Origin: Giardia muris
Taxonomy: Eukaryota; Fornicata; Diplomonadida; Hexamitidae
Assembly: GCA_006247105.1 (NCBI GenBank)
Contig: CM016927.1
Coordinates: 62,001 to 126,000, forward strand
Length of the DNA stretch: 64,000 nucleotides
Direction of reading: 5' to 3'
Shown: in pieces, positions 55,235 through 64,000 of the stretch
Layout of the letters: every line of letters starts with the position of its first letter
Numbering within the stretch: the stretch's first letter is position 1
The notes under the pieces: model-generated
Told to the model about the DNA's origin: nothing
The model's database searches: none
Seen by the model: only the letters and a program-made list of their open reading frames with translations
Program-made: the position numbers and the translations under genes

Positions 55235-57178
55235 ATGTCAAGGTACCTGGAGCGTGACCGCAACTTCCGTCGTCGCGACGACTACGGCCCTCGTCGCAAC
55301 TATGACTACGACCCGCGACGGCGAGGACGTGGGGATAGGTTCGACCGAGAAGTCAATGGAGACATGCATAGGCGCTATGAGTACCTATATCCTTCGCCCA
55401 ACAAGGAGGACCTCTTTAACCAACGCGTTGGTGCCGAGGCCCTGCACAATGTAACCAGCGAGAATGATTACTCTGTCTATCAGGACGTTAATGTCAAGGT
55501 CAGTTATGCTAGTGGTCTGATCCCGGTCCCACCCATTGAAGCCTTTGCCGAGCTGGCCGAGGCACCCTACGAACTTGACTCCACGATCTATGATAACACC
55601 GTTACGGCCCGTTATATCCAACCGACTCCGATTCAGAAGTATGCCCTTCCCGCTGGTATGTCAGGGTATGACATCCTTGCCTGTTCTCAGACTGGGTCTG
55701 GGAAGACTTGCGCGTTTCTTGTTCCCATTATACATCGTATCGTCATTGAGAAGCTCAAACTTCTTACTCGTACCCCTGGAATGCATGAAGACTTCTCCTT
55801 CAAACGTGACAGATTTGGCGGCATTGCCCGTCCATTCTGCGTCATCCTGGCTCCAACGCGCGAGCTTGTCCAGCAGACGGCTAAGGCAAGCTGGATGCTT
55901 AGTCATGGCACCGGCGTCCTGACACGTGTGGTCTATGGTGGTGATGGTTTACGGCCACAGCAGGATGCTCTTCAACTGGGATGCGATATTCTTGTAGCCA
56001 CGCCAGGAAGGATGTATGATTTTATCAAGCGGGAGGTAATCGATACTTCTTTCGTGCGTTTTGTCGTCTTCGATGAATGCGATCGGATGCTGGACATGGG
56101 GTTTGAAGATCAGATTCGGGATATCATGCGCCTCCTTCCGGGCCCGACATACGAGTTGAGGGACCTTGAAGACTCCAGCAAGACTTACCCTGTTGAACGC
56201 CAGACCCTCCTCTTTTCGGCAACGTTCCCAAAGGAGATCCGCAACATGGCCCTAGACTTCCTACGCTCGAATAGGCTCGTTGAAATCACAGTGGGCCAGA
56301 TTGGATCAACCAACCCGAATTTGGCCCAACGAGTCGTACTCGTCGAGCATGGCTTCAGAAAGCTTGACCTATTGCGTGACTATCTGACTGGGAAGAGCGA
56401 GGAGCTTAACCGTATGCTCCACGAGGTTTATGGCTCACATGACGACGCCGCCACAGAGCTTGGGACGAGCCAAAGCACATCGAACATATCCGAGACATAC
56501 GCAGAGGCCGCGTCGCACAACTATCCAGGAAGCATTGCCGCAACTGGCATGAGGAGCACTACCGCTCCAGCAATCATCCCGTACCAGACCATTGTGTTCA
56601 CGAATTTCAAGGTAGAAGCCGATCGAATCTTTAGGTACTTTGACGACCTTGGGTGCCGCGTTGCGGTGATTCACGGCGATATGAGTCAGAAGGATCGCGA
56701 GAACAATCTCAAGTTCTTCAAATCCGGGAGGACGAACATCCTGATTGCTACTGACGTTGCTCAACGAGGTCTCGATATCCCACACGTCCGCCTCGTCCTG
56801 AACTACGACGTCCCCGGGAACATCGATGACTACACGCATCGTATCGGGCGCACGGGGCGTGCGGGTAGGCCTGGGCTTGCCATTACCCTTATCGCCCCCG
56901 AACGTGACACCCTCAGCACTCTCAAGGACCTTCGTCGCAAGCTGAGCGAGACGAAGCAGCCGATTCCTAGGTGGTTTGACGACGCTATCGAAAGGATGAT
57001 CAGGGAGAAACGAGGGGAAAGGGCTGAACGTCGGGGCGGTAATCGCAGTAGAGGCGGCTTCAATGATCGCGGTTATGATCGAAACAGTGGATTTGGCAGT
57101 GGACCTCGAAGATATGACAACCGTGATCATGGGAATAGTTATGGTGGGCGTGATGACAGGTATAACAGACGCTATTAA
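55235..57178 (+). CDS. DEAD-box RNA helicase, DED1/DDX3 subfamily (647 aa)
   Basis: DED1-type helicases unwind mRNA 5' ends for translation initiation. All motifs are readable: Q motif 'PTPIQKYALP', motif I 'ACSQTGSGKT' (about 148-157), 'PTRELVQQ', 'TPGR', motif II 'VFDECDRMLDMGF' (D280-E281-C282-D283), motif III 'SAT', 'RGLDIPHV' and motif VI 'HRIGRTGRAGRPG'. The N-terminus is Arg/Gly/Asp/Tyr-rich and the C-terminus has RGG-like repeats ('RRGGNRSRGGFNDRGYDR'), as in DED1. A ~60-residue insertion after 'NRMLHEVYGSHDDAATELG' separates the two RecA lobes and is rich in Ser/Thr/Ala. Motif II reads DECD instead of DEAD, a conservative change. ATG 55235 is in an A-rich context. Confidence 0.95.
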   Translation: MSRYLERDRNFRRRDDYGPRRNYDYDPRRRGRGDRFDREVNGDMHRRYEYLYPSPNKEDLFNQRVGAEALHNVTSENDYSVYQDVNVKVSYASGLIPVPPIEAFAELAEAPYELDSTIYDNTVTARYIQPTPIQKYALPAGMSGYDILACSQTGSGKTCAFLVPIIHRIVIEKLKLLTRTPGMHEDFSFKRDRFGGIARPFCVILAPTRELVQQTAKASWMLSHGTGVLTRVVYGGDGLRPQQDALQLGCDILVATPGRMYDFIKREVIDTSFVRFVVFDECDRMLDMGFEDQIRDIMRLLPGPTYELRDLEDSSKTYPVERQTLLFSATFPKEIRNMALDFLRSNRLVEITVGQIGSTNPNLAQRVVLVEHGFRKLDLLRDYLTGKSEELNRMLHEVYGSHDDAATELGTSQSTSNISETYAEAASHNYPGSIAATGMRSTTAPAIIPYQTIVFTNFKVEADRIFRYFDDLGCRVAVIHGDMSQKDRENNLKFFKSGRTNILIATDVAQRGLDIPHVRLVLNYDVPGNIDDYTHRIGRTGRAGRPGLAITLIAPERDTLSTLKDLRRKLSETKQPIPRWFDDAIERMIREKRGERAERRGGNRSRGGFNDRGYDRNSGFGSGPRRYDNRDHGNSYGGRDDRYNRRY

Positions 57179-57199
57179 TGGTAAACTGAATGTATTCAT

Positions 57200-58273
57200 T
57201 TAGGCCTTACGACCACGGGACTGACGCCGAGTCGTACGGGAATCACCCCGTTGCTTTATGGCTAGGTAGTAAGCGGTCTCCTCATCCCCCTCAAGCATAC
57301 TCACGTTACACTCTCCCCCGAAGAGGATGAGCTTATTAGTGGTATATTTTGCAAGCGCGCTCTTAGTCGCGTCCGGACATCCGGTAGAGTAGCGCACATA
57401 CCCAGTCTCGGCCCCGGGAGTGTAGTCGATAAACTTAATCTCCCCATACTCACTAAAGACGGTCTTGATCACGTCACGAGATGGGGCCTGATCAGCTGGT
57501 GAATCCGATGCCGGTTTAAAGCCTTCTTCGAGTGTCCCAGTTCCCGTGTCGAACCCAAGACGCCCAATCCCAGTTATTTTCAAGATTAGTCCTCGTGTAA
57601 TCTTGATTTCCCCAGTCGCATCAGCCTTGTGCTCGGATACAGGCCTCAACTTCTCTAGACGCTTCCACTCAGCCAAGGGAATGGCCAACAAGTCCTTCGC
57701 ATCATCGGCCGTATACTTGCTACTATCTTTCTCTCGGCTAACGCCTGCTCGTGCAAGGGCTTCTGGGGTCTCAGTCTCCTGGCTTCCAAAGTATTCCCAA
57801 GCTTTCTGTAAGGTCTCCTTGTCTGGGAAGACGAGAAGAGTAGAGCCGTCAAAGACACGGCCTTTCCCTTTCGCGTAGCGCAGGCCGACATGCTCAACGC
57901 GGAGCCCCAACGCGTCCCGGAAGAACTGACGAATGCTATCGACGGCGAATCCTGTCGGCCACCCACTCACGAAGAGAGTGAGGTCTTCGGGGTTATAGTT
58001 ATTCGGAATGGGTTGGCGCCTACGGATACGTAGATCATCTGTCACCTCCACCACGGGGGAATCCTTGGCGGCCTCGCGGAGCTGCTCAGTGGTGAAGCCG
58101 AATGCACTGAGTTTCGGGAAGGCTGCGACCTTCGCGAGCTCGACCGTATCGTCACCCGAGGCCCGCATCTCGTCGATGAGGAACTGGTCCTTCACGATGT
58201 TATAGTTCGAGAAGTAATATTCGAGCTGAGTGATGGCGTTACGGAGCTGGAGATCTTGTGCCGGAAGTGCCAT
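57200..58273 (-). CDS. La protein (SSB/LARP3), RNA polymerase III transcript chaperone (357 aa)
   Basis: La binds the UUU-OH ends of new RNA polymerase III transcripts. The La motif occupies residues ~8-90 and starts 'LRNAITQLEYYFSNYNIVKD'. RRM1 follows ('LTLFVSGWPTGFAVDSIRQF', with 'GSTLLVFPDKETLQKAWEYF'). After a linker comes an xRRM-like second RRM ('RGLILKITGIG', 'YGEIKFIDYTPGAETGYVRY'). The C-terminus is basic (RRQSRGRKA). Order and length match genuine La rather than other LARPs. The start ATG lies only 13 nt from the start of the divergent gene at 58287. The stop is 21 nt from the convergent helicase gene. Confidence 0.92.
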   Translation of the reverse strand: MALPAQDLQLRNAITQLEYYFSNYNIVKDQFLIDEMRASGDDTVELAKVAAFPKLSAFGFTTEQLREAAKDSPVVEVTDDLRIRRRQPIPNNYNPEDLTLFVSGWPTGFAVDSIRQFFRDALGLRVEHVGLRYAKGKGRVFDGSTLLVFPDKETLQKAWEYFGSQETETPEALARAGVSREKDSSKYTADDAKDLLAIPLAEWKRLEKLRPVSEHKADATGEIKITRGLILKITGIGRLGFDTGTGTLEEGFKPASDSPADQAPSRDVIKTVFSEYGEIKFIDYTPGAETGYVRYSTGCPDATKSALAKYTTNKLILFGGECNVSMLEGDEETAYYLAIKQRGDSRTTRRQSRGRKA

Positions 58274-58286
58274 TTTATTTCCATCA
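58274..58286. promoter_or_regulatory. 13-nt shared 5' region between two divergent start codons
   Basis: Only 'tttatttccatca' separates the La ATG (minus, 58273) from the ATG of the 1001-aa gene (plus, 58287). Unless one gene starts further in, both transcription starts must lie within or at the edge of this tract, or inside the neighbouring coding sequence, and the transcripts must overlap or have nearly no leader. Confidence 0.6.
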
Positions 58287-61200
58287 ATGACCGATCTTGC
58301 TCAGGTAGAGGAGCAATATGAACGCTGTTGCACTTCCCTCAAGATGTTCTTGACCCGATTCCAACAAGGGCCCCCCAGGGATAGCCCCAACACTTTTGCT
58401 AAGCACTGGGCAGCTCAAGACATCGAGAACGTGATTGATTTCAACATGCATGTCGAGACTCTCGCTTTTGGTACCGCCTCCCTATTGGAGCTGCTTGGCC
58501 TTCCAGACCGAGAGGATCTCCAGGAGATCTTGGCTTACCTGAGGGCTTATGATAATGACATTACAGTTCCTGATATACCGATTCCTCGTCTCGCCACAGC
58601 ATACCTCGTCCTCGGGGAGTTGGCCGCGGTCATTGGGAGCGTGGACCTTAAGGCGCACTTTCCTTCCGGATTAGATCTACTCGCTCGTGATGATGCCGTG
58701 ATCAAGGTCATTGAATCTGCGTTGGAGACGTGCTGCATATGCACCCTAGAGCTGTTGGTTGTGTGGCATACCTTGGACCATGTTCTAGCATACCTGGTGC
58801 GGGACTATTCCGTGGACTGGCTATTACAAGCAAGTAGCCTAGTCAAAGATGATGTTCCAGCACATCTCCTGTGCTTGTTCTGTATCGCACGCATTGACAT
58901 CATACAGACGTCACTCCTCCCGATCCTGGAGGTATACCTGGTCTACTTGCGAGCCCAGAAGGAATTTGCACAATCGCAGCTAGGGGTTCTTACCGAATTG
59001 CATAGTTGTCTCGTTGCGAACGTGCAACCGCTTCTGCGTACACTTCTCAAGCATCTTGAGACTCCTAGGGCGTACATTTTCAAGAACGCCCTATGCCCTA
59101 CCAAGGGGGGAGAATATAAAGATATTCAGTGGCTCTTCTTTGAGATTTCGGTTCTTTCTGGAGAACTGGCGCAAACCGGCCTTGTCTTTGGGAGTATAAG
59201 GACCACACCCATAGCAGCACTGGTCGAGGCCTATATACTTGAGCAATCCCAGAGTCACTTACACGAATCGTTATCCTTCAAGGATGTAATCACGCGTGCA
59301 TGGGCAGGTGTCTTGCATGTGCAAGGTATGCCATCTATCTTCTCCTTCCTCGACTCCTTGGCTGTCATTGCCCGCCATGGTGAGCAAGATCTAGAGCCTA
59401 CCGTTAGTGGCCTTGATGAGGTGCTTAATGATCTCATCACGATCGATGCTGGTACATGTGCCGAGCACCTTTCAGCATTCGTTGCCGGGTTTTTCGAGGC
59501 CACCCTTTCCACACTTTTCCTTTCCATCTCCAGCGTGACGTATAGCGAAAAAGACCTTGAAGGTTTGAGAGAATGCTACGAAGTGGCTTCGGGTTTATGC
59601 AAACCAGGGGTCGAGGGATTTGCTTGTCTTAAAAAGGCTTATCCTTCCTCTCTTTGTATCCTACTTAAATATTCACACATCCATGAGAACATCTGGGAGG
59701 AGTTATTCAAAGAAGACACACCTCGTGCTGCTGCCTTTAAGGTTCTGAACTTCGTCACGGACGAACTGCTTAACGTGTCCGAAGTGCTTACCAAAATTGC
59801 CCCCGAATCAACGAGTAAGTTACAACGAGGATTGAGCATTATGGCTTCGATTTGGGTCATTCTCGGGGAGTTCCCACCCTTCACCCTGACTACTACATCT
59901 CCAATCTTCCTCTCTGATACTTCTCCTTCTAAAACCACCTTTTCGACGACTGATGGAGAGAATAATTCCAGTCTATCAATACCCACTCTTTACGCATCCC
60001 CCTTGACAGATGACCTTCGAACTCGTCTCATTGACCATCTGAAGCTCCTTTTCTATAATCAGAAGCCAGAGGATAAAGGCCCAATGAACGCGTACAGCAT
60101 TGAACTAGATCGAGCCCTAGCACGGCTCTTCGGACCTATTCAAGCGTTTGCTATGGAAAATCTTCTTCCAGCGCTTACAAAAAGCAAGGATCTGCTTCGT
60201 TTCTTTGGTGAGTCTATTATCTCAATGCCTCAATTACTTGCGATACTATTAGGCACTGGGCCACAATATGATTTACAACTGACCGATGGACATGCCTTAC
60301 GGTTGATTCGCACGACCGTAAAAAATGATTTCACTACTCCTCATGTCCTTCTCAAATCATGGTCGGACCTAGTTCTACACCTCGAATCTCTATTCCGTAT
60401 TTCCCATTGCCTATCTAAGACGTCAGAGCTTCGACAAGCCCTTCTGAAACGGGACTTGCAACATGCATATGCGGGCTTTGTACGATTGCTAGGCGATGCA
60501 TTCCAAAGAGCACTTACACCTCTAGCAGACTTCTCGGCTGGTTGCTATAATGACTTAAGGAGTAAGCAAGTTCCAGGAACCGTGAAGAAAGAGGCCTTAC
60601 GCCAAGGGACATTACTTGGCCTCTTCACTTCCACCAATAGTACTCCGACCCTCGTAGCAATACTAGGTACGGTCCAATCGATCCGAGGGTTCTATGATCG
60701 ACATCCAGAGGTCTTCTCCATCGGCTCTGCCGCAGTGAGCAATGAGCTAGAAGAGAGCTTGACAAGACTAGAGGAGGGTGCCATCCAGCTATCCGCATTC
60801 AGTCTACTTGCACGTAGCACTGATGCACTCATACCCATTCTATTCGGTTCTATACCTGAACAGGACTTCAAGGACTCTTCCACACCCAATCCGGTACCCT
60901 TCCCAATGGAGGTCGGGTATGCCTTGAAGGAGTTTGAGTCGGACTTGTTACAACAACGCCTAATACTACGTTTCTTCGCGAGTCTAGATGGATGGCTCAT
61001 CGAGTATGGAGTTCTCCCCCTATATGCACGTACACGGTCTGTAACGGCAGTACGCGAAGCCATTGCTCGCGTAACACGTAAGGCGACAGTCTTGGATGGT
61101 ACGGAACATGCCTTTCCTCTCTGCTCCATGACCCTCCAACTTATCGATAAGATACATGAGCCATACCTTGGGCAAGAACCAGATAAGTTTTGTACCGAGA

Positions 61201-61292
61201 AGATAGGGACAAACGTCAATGGACTCTCGAAGAGCTTTCTTTCACGCCTCATCTCCGTCACTAATGAAACCTTAAAGCCAGAAGACAAATAA
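58287..61292 (+). CDS. Large helical protein of unknown function (1001 aa)
   Basis: The start is ATG 58287 (MTDLAQVEEQYERC). The frame is open further upstream, inside the La gene on the other strand, but that part is unlikely to be coding. The sequence is almost wholly helical, Leu-rich and uncharged enough to suggest an alpha-solenoid: 'AIPRLATAYLVLGELAA'-like stretches (here 'IPRLATAYLVLGELAA'), 'LHSCLVANVQPLLRTLLKHL' and 'CHLSK'-type short turns. A Ser/Thr-rich loop lies near residues 545-580. No transmembrane helix, zinc motif or catalytic signature is seen. Candidates such as a tethering-complex or nuclear-pore subunit would have this look, but I have no motif to choose one. It ends 25 nt from the convergent DnaJ gene. 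Confidence 0.75.
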   Translation: MTDLAQVEEQYERCCTSLKMFLTRFQQGPPRDSPNTFAKHWAAQDIENVIDFNMHVETLAFGTASLLELLGLPDREDLQEILAYLRAYDNDITVPDIPIPRLATAYLVLGELAAVIGSVDLKAHFPSGLDLLARDDAVIKVIESALETCCICTLELLVVWHTLDHVLAYLVRDYSVDWLLQASSLVKDDVPAHLLCLFCIARIDIIQTSLLPILEVYLVYLRAQKEFAQSQLGVLTELHSCLVANVQPLLRTLLKHLETPRAYIFKNALCPTKGGEYKDIQWLFFEISVLSGELAQTGLVFGSIRTTPIAALVEAYILEQSQSHLHESLSFKDVITRAWAGVLHVQGMPSIFSFLDSLAVIARHGEQDLEPTVSGLDEVLNDLITIDAGTCAEHLSAFVAGFFEATLSTLFLSISSVTYSEKDLEGLRECYEVASGLCKPGVEGFACLKKAYPSSLCILLKYSHIHENIWEELFKEDTPRAAAFKVLNFVTDELLNVSEVLTKIAPESTSKLQRGLSIMASIWVILGEFPPFTLTTTSPIFLSDTSPSKTTFSTTDGENNSSLSIPTLYASPLTDDLRTRLIDHLKLLFYNQKPEDKGPMNAYSIELDRALARLFGPIQAFAMENLLPALTKSKDLLRFFGESIISMPQLLAILLGTGPQYDLQLTDGHALRLIRTTVKNDFTTPHVLLKSWSDLVLHLESLFRISHCLSKTSELRQALLKRDLQHAYAGFVRLLGDAFQRALTPLADFSAGCYNDLRSKQVPGTVKKEALRQGTLLGLFTSTNSTPTLVAILGTVQSIRGFYDRHPEVFSIGSAAVSNELEESLTRLEEGAIQLSAFSLLARSTDALIPILFGSIPEQDFKDSSTPNPVPFPMEVGYALKEFESDLLQQRLILRFFASLDGWLIEYGVLPLYARTRSVTAVREAIARVTRKATVLDGTEHAFPLCSMTLQLIDKIHEPYLGQEPDKFCTEKIGTNVNGLSKSFLSRLISVTNETLKPEDK

Positions 61293-61317
61293 AACAGCCA
61301 TGAGTTTGCTTAAACCT

Positions 61318-62538
61318 TTAGATTGCTTGGCATTGAGCACCACCATTACCCTCCGCCTCCTCTGCTCCGGTGTCATAAGCATTACGCGTCCCCTTGTTAC
61401 AGACGTTGGTGCGCTGCGTATGGTCCATCTCGGTAAGGTGGAACTTCGTCGCCCCGTCCTCTGCGATCGTAGCGGCCGCGCTGATAGATTGCTGAGTACT
61501 TGGAGTCCCAATAATCTTGACGATCGCTGCCCGCTTCTCAGCATCAAGGTTCGAGGGGTATGCGACCGAGAACTCGATGAAGAGGTTCCCGAACTCGTGC
61601 GCAGCCCCTTGGACAGGCATCCCAAGCCCTCGGCAGGCAAGGATCTGACCCTGGGAGATTGTCTCCCCGGGCTTCGTGAAGATCGTCACGTTCTCCCCAT
61701 TGACATGACTAAATGTAATGGCGGCGCCACAGAGCGCCTCCTCGAGGCTGACGACGCGCTTCATGAAGAGATCGGCCTGCTTACGGACGAAGACCTTGTT
61801 GCTCTTCTCCTTGACCACGACGACGAGGTCTCCGGTTTGCATGTCAGGTGCCCAATCGCCCTCACCGTAGAAGGGAATCTGGAACCCATCGAATGCTCCT
61901 TGGTCGACGTGAACCTCGAAGTCTTTCTTCTCTTGCATGGTGCACTCTCCCTTGCACTTCTTACAGATGAGAGACTTGTCTCCGAAGACCTTGCCCTTCC
62001 CCTTGCAAGCGTCACAAAGGGCTTGCGTCTGGGTGATCATGGGGCCCATGCGCTGTGTGACGATGACCATCCCATTCCCACCGCACTTATCGCAGGTCTT
62101 CACGGCGTTCTTATCACGACCACCAACCCCACCACATTCGGAGCATTGCCTCGTGCGCTCGATCGTGACCTTCCTTCGGGCTCCATGGTACAGCTCCTCG
62201 AGAGTGCATTCAAGAGGGCAGCCGATGGGCTTACATTGCTGCGGCCCACGGTTACGACGACGACCACCACCACCTCCGAAGATATCAAATATATTCCCGA
62301 AGGGGTCCATGGGCGGCCCGTCGATACCCTCCTCGCCGTAACGATCGTAGTTCTCGCGCTTCGTCGGGTCGGATAGAACCTCGTAGGCTCGGCCGACCTC
62401 CTTGAAGAGGTCAGCATCTCCGGTCGGCTTATCCGGATGGTACTTCTGGGCGAGCTTGTAGTAGGCCTTCTTGATTGTCACTGGATCTGCGTCCGGAGAG
62501 ACACCAAGGATCTCGTAGAACCTAGTCTCCTTGACCAT
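61318..62538 (-). CDS. Type I DnaJ/Hsp40 co-chaperone (DNAJA/Ydj1 type) with CaaX end (406 aa)
   Basis: Hsp40 delivers clients to Hsp70 and stimulates its ATPase. ATG 62538 gives the J domain at once ('[15 protein letters not shown]', with HPD in 'KYHPDKP'). A Gly/Phe-rich linker follows ('[15 protein letters not shown]'), then four Cys-rich zinc motifs ([33 protein letters not shown]), then the two C-terminal client-binding barrels. The last four residues, CQAI, form a CaaX box, so the protein is probably farnesylated and membrane-associated like Ydj1 and DNAJA1. A long antisense frame over this gene is a shadow. Identity is firm; the CaaX reading is inference from the last residues. Confidence 0.95.
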   Translation of the reverse strand: MVKETRFYEILGVSPDADPVTIKKAYYKLAQKYHPDKPTGDADLFKEVGRAYEVLSDPTKRENYDRYGEEGIDGPPMDPFGNIFDIFGGGGGRRRNRGPQQCKPIGCPLECTLEELYHGARRKVTIERTRQCSECGGVGGRDKNAVKTCDKCGGNGMVIVTQRMGPMITQTQALCDACKGKGKVFGDKSLICKKCKGECTMQEKKDFEVHVDQGAFDGFQIPFYGEGDWAPDMQTGDLVVVVKEKSNKVFVRKQADLFMKRVVSLEEALCGAAITFSHVNGENVTIFTKPGETISQGQILACRGLGMPVQGAAHEFGNLFIEFSVAYPSNLDAEKRAAIVKIIGTPSTQQSISAAATIAEDGATKFHLTEMDHTQRTNVCNKGTRNAYDTGAEEAEGNGGAQCQAI

Positions 62539-62589
62539 CCAGTATTTTTTCTCTCGGAGGATATATTCACTGATCAATCGGCACAGGCC

Positions 62590-62596
62590 ATTTACT
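62590..62596 (-). terminator. AGTRAAY poly(A) signal downstream of eL42
   Basis: AGTAAAT on the minus strand lies about 17 nt past the eL42 stop and matches the Giardia AGTRAAY signal. Confidence 0.6.
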
Positions 62597-62613
62597 CCGC
62601 GGGCTTAACGGGC

Positions 62614-62934
62614 TTAGAAGACGGCCCCACCCTTGGCCTTCTTCGAGGCGCCTAGACGGCTGATCTCCAGGCGGTGGCAGCGCTTCAGCGTCTGGAAGGT
62701 CTGACACTTGCAGGAGGTGCAGGTCAGCTTGATGACCTGCTTCTTCGTCGTCTTGGCCTTCTTGTGGAAGATGGGCTTCGTCTGACCGCCGAACCCGCGC
62801 TGCTTACGGTCGTAGCGCCTCTTACCCTGGACGAGGAGGGAGTCCTTCCCCTTCTTGTAGAGAGAGGCCTTGTGGACCGTGTGCTTCCCCTCGCGCCTGC
62901 AGAAGGTCTTGCGCTCCGCCGGGTATGTGACCAT
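62614..62934 (-). CDS. RPL36A: 60S ribosomal protein eL42 (L36A/L44), 106 aa
   Basis: ATG 62934 gives 106 residues, exactly the human length. The core is strongly conserved: '[20 protein letters not shown]', '[19 protein letters not shown]', then '[15 protein letters not shown]'. eL42 sits near the E site of the large subunit. The proline in GGQTKP, whose change to Gln gives cycloheximide resistance in yeasts, is kept. The first half of the zinc site is odd: the usual CxxC or CxxxxC near residue 11 reads 'FCRREGKH', leaving one cysteine. An AGTAAAT poly(A) signal follows about 17 nt after the stop. Confidence 0.97.
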   Translation of the reverse strand: MVTYPAERKTFCRREGKHTVHKASLYKKGKDSLLVQGKRRYDRKQRGFGGQTKPIFHKKAKTTKKQVIKLTCTSCKCQTFQTLKRCHRLEISRLGASKKAKGGAVF

Positions 62935-63210
62935 TTCGGATCTCACGCTTTTCTGGGCCAAGAAATCATTTCAATCTGGTTGGGAGTGATGGGAAGATAC
63001 GGAACAGAGAAAGGGGGAGTGAGGGGAAGGAAAGATGGGTGATGTGGTTGACGATTTCAGAGGTGTCTTGAAGGGAAGACGTGGTGGGTTGCCACTCTTC
63101 TTAATGCATCAAATGATAGTCTTCCTCATCATCATCATCATCCTCCTCCTCCTCCTCAACGGGACTGATCAAGTGAAGGAATAGAGAAGGGTTCATACTC
63201 AATCATTCGC
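62935..63210. other. Spacer between eL42 and the ankyrin-RING gene
   Basis: These 276 nt carry no credible gene. The part next to 62935 should hold the eL42 promoter (reading the minus strand: 'gcccagaaaagcg' and nearby). A CAT/CCT triplet microsatellite lies at 63124-63157. Confidence 0.5.
63124..63157 (+). repeat. (ATC)n/(CCT)n triplet microsatellite
   Basis: About five CAT/ATC units run straight into five CCT units. On the minus strand this is GAG/GAT-rich, but no coding frame uses it. Confidence 0.8.
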
Positions 63211-64000
63211 TCAATACTCCATCTGCTCTATCTCCAAGGGCACCGCCTCTTCGACCACTTCACGGCAATAGGGGCATCTATGCTCCATCCGATCTGCACA
63301 GTAAGAACAAACAACGAGGTGTCGACAAGGTAAAAGGACCGTATCCGGCCGGGAGGAGAGGCAGACGACACACGCTTCCCCACTCAATGCCTCTTCCATA
63401 GCAAATAATTCATTATCAAGTGTATTAGAGGCGAAGGGTTCTCCAAGAAGAGCTTCCATTATGGTCTCGGCGAGCGAAGAAGCTGGAAGCGGTAGGGCTT
63501 GCAAGCGAGCAAGAAGGGAGTCACGTGTCAAGTAAGAGAGACGTGTCTTCAACAATCTCTCCCACGTACCTTGAAGGAGTGAGTACAGCGCCTTGAAACA
63601 AGTCCCGAATTCGTCGCATATCTCGTTACAATCATCCTCCTCCAATACGCTCCGGGTCTCCATCCTATAATTCATCTGTTCAAGCCTTTCTAATTGAGTG
63701 TAACCTTGTCGGTCATGAACTATACTTTCCTCGACCAGAAGCTTGGCAGCTTCGAGATTTCCACACCTCAAAGCACGTACGAGTGCCGTTTCTCCAGTAT
63801 CGTCAATAATCCCTACCTCATAGACCTTGAGGAGCCCAATAGCATCCGAGTCGTTCAAGGTCGCTGCCATCATAAGCGCCGTTGCACCTGGGCCCCAGCT
63901 CCTGGACCACTCCGACGTCTGCCTCCTAACCTCCTGTGGAAGTAATGAGACATACGTCGTCCCATGCCCATTGGACACCCCATACATAAGAGCCGTCCAG
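63211..64000 (-). CDS. Ankyrin-repeat protein with C-terminal RING finger (5' end outside window)
   Basis: The frame is open to the window edge: upstream of the first methionine at 63987 the codons read W-T-A-L, continuing an ankyrin 'WTALMYGVSNGHG' repeat, so the true start lies outside. About three degenerate ankyrin repeats are visible ('GATALMMAATLNDSDAIGLL', 'GETALVRALRCGNLEAAKLL'), then a helical linker, then a C-terminal C3HC4 RING: 'CVVCLSSRPDTVLLPCRHLV', 'CSYC', 'HRCPYCREVV'. The RING resembles those at the end of IAP-like and MIB-like E3 ligases. A ubiquitin-ligase function is inferred from this. Confidence 0.85.
   Translation of the reverse strand, partial: WTALMYGVSNGHGTTYVSLLPQEVRRQTSEWSRSWGPGATALMMAATLNDSDAIGLLKVYEVGIIDDTGETALVRALRCGNLEAAKLLVEESIVHDRQGYTQLERLEQMNYRMETRSVLEEDDCNEICDEFGTCFKALYSLLQGTWERLLKTRLSYLTRDSLLARLQALPLPASSLAETIMEALLGEPFASNTLDNELFAMEEALSGEACVVCLSSRPDTVLLPCRHLVVCSYCADRMEHRCPYCREVVEEAVPLEIEQMEY

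Noticed and set aside
61300..62376. 358-codon open frame on the plus strand
   Set aside because: It lies opposite the conserved DnaJ gene, is rich in Leu/Asp/Arg from the antisense of Cys/Gly/Lys codons, and has no domain. The DnaJ strand carries all known motifs.

Overview
The window looks like nuclear DNA of a diplomonad of the genus Giardia. The evidence is intron-free reading frames packed with spacers of 0 to 130 nt, A-rich bases directly before many ATG codons, poly(A)-signal-like AGTRAA(Y) at or just after several stops, 'protein 21.1'-style ankyrin proteins, ankyrin proteins fused to NEK-like kinases, and a cysteine-rich variant-specific surface protein (VSP) ending in a membrane anchor and CRGK. 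G. intestinalis VSPs usually end CRGKA. The shorter tail, the very dense packing and the internal (non-telomeric-looking) VSP locus fit G. muris or a near relative, but the species is an inference.

Layout. 1-7240 (minus): a partial RBBP4/RbAp48-type histone chaperone, an ankyrin protein and a three-RING protein. 7294-18691 (plus): TOR kinase and a cytosolic carboxypeptidase, whose end overlaps a large VWA membrane protein on the minus strand (18612-22763). 22776-30042 (minus): a possible 60-aa gene, PCNA, an ankyrin pseudokinase, uracil phosphoribosyltransferase, a CFAP99-like coiled-coil protein and a GST-fold protein. 30117-35813: a DWNN-domain protein, an FCP/SCP-type phosphatase and a second three-RING protein.

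35955-49555 is the accessory island. It holds a broken VSP with a signal peptide, an ankyrin-kinase gene with intact catalytic motifs, a 3.1-kb stretch with a VSP scrap, an ankyrin/coiled-coil paralogue in inverted orientation that shares the kinase gene's 5' flank, a 1.4-kb stretch without a gene, and a long open VSP body that lacks a signal peptide. This resembles a store of silent or donor surface-antigen sequence beside recombining ankyrin modules.

49556-64000 returns to dense housekeeping genes: a cyclin-like protein, a WD40 protein, NatB acetyltransferase NAA20, a membrane protein, a DED1-type helicase, La, a 1001-aa unknown protein, a type I DnaJ, ribosomal protein eL42 and a partial ankyrin-RING protein.

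Several genes serve growth control and RNA or protein synthesis (TOR, eL42, La, DED1, NAA20, DnaJ). Others serve chromatin and replication (RBBP4, PCNA), the flagellar and tubulin cytoskeleton (carboxypeptidase, CFAP99-like), pyrimidine salvage (UPRT), and surface variation with ankyrin/NEK signalling. I saw no tRNA, rRNA, mobile element or CRISPR array, and no intron was needed to explain any gene. Start codons were placed at ATG; earlier in-frame GTG or TTG codons were ignored because this is a eukaryote.
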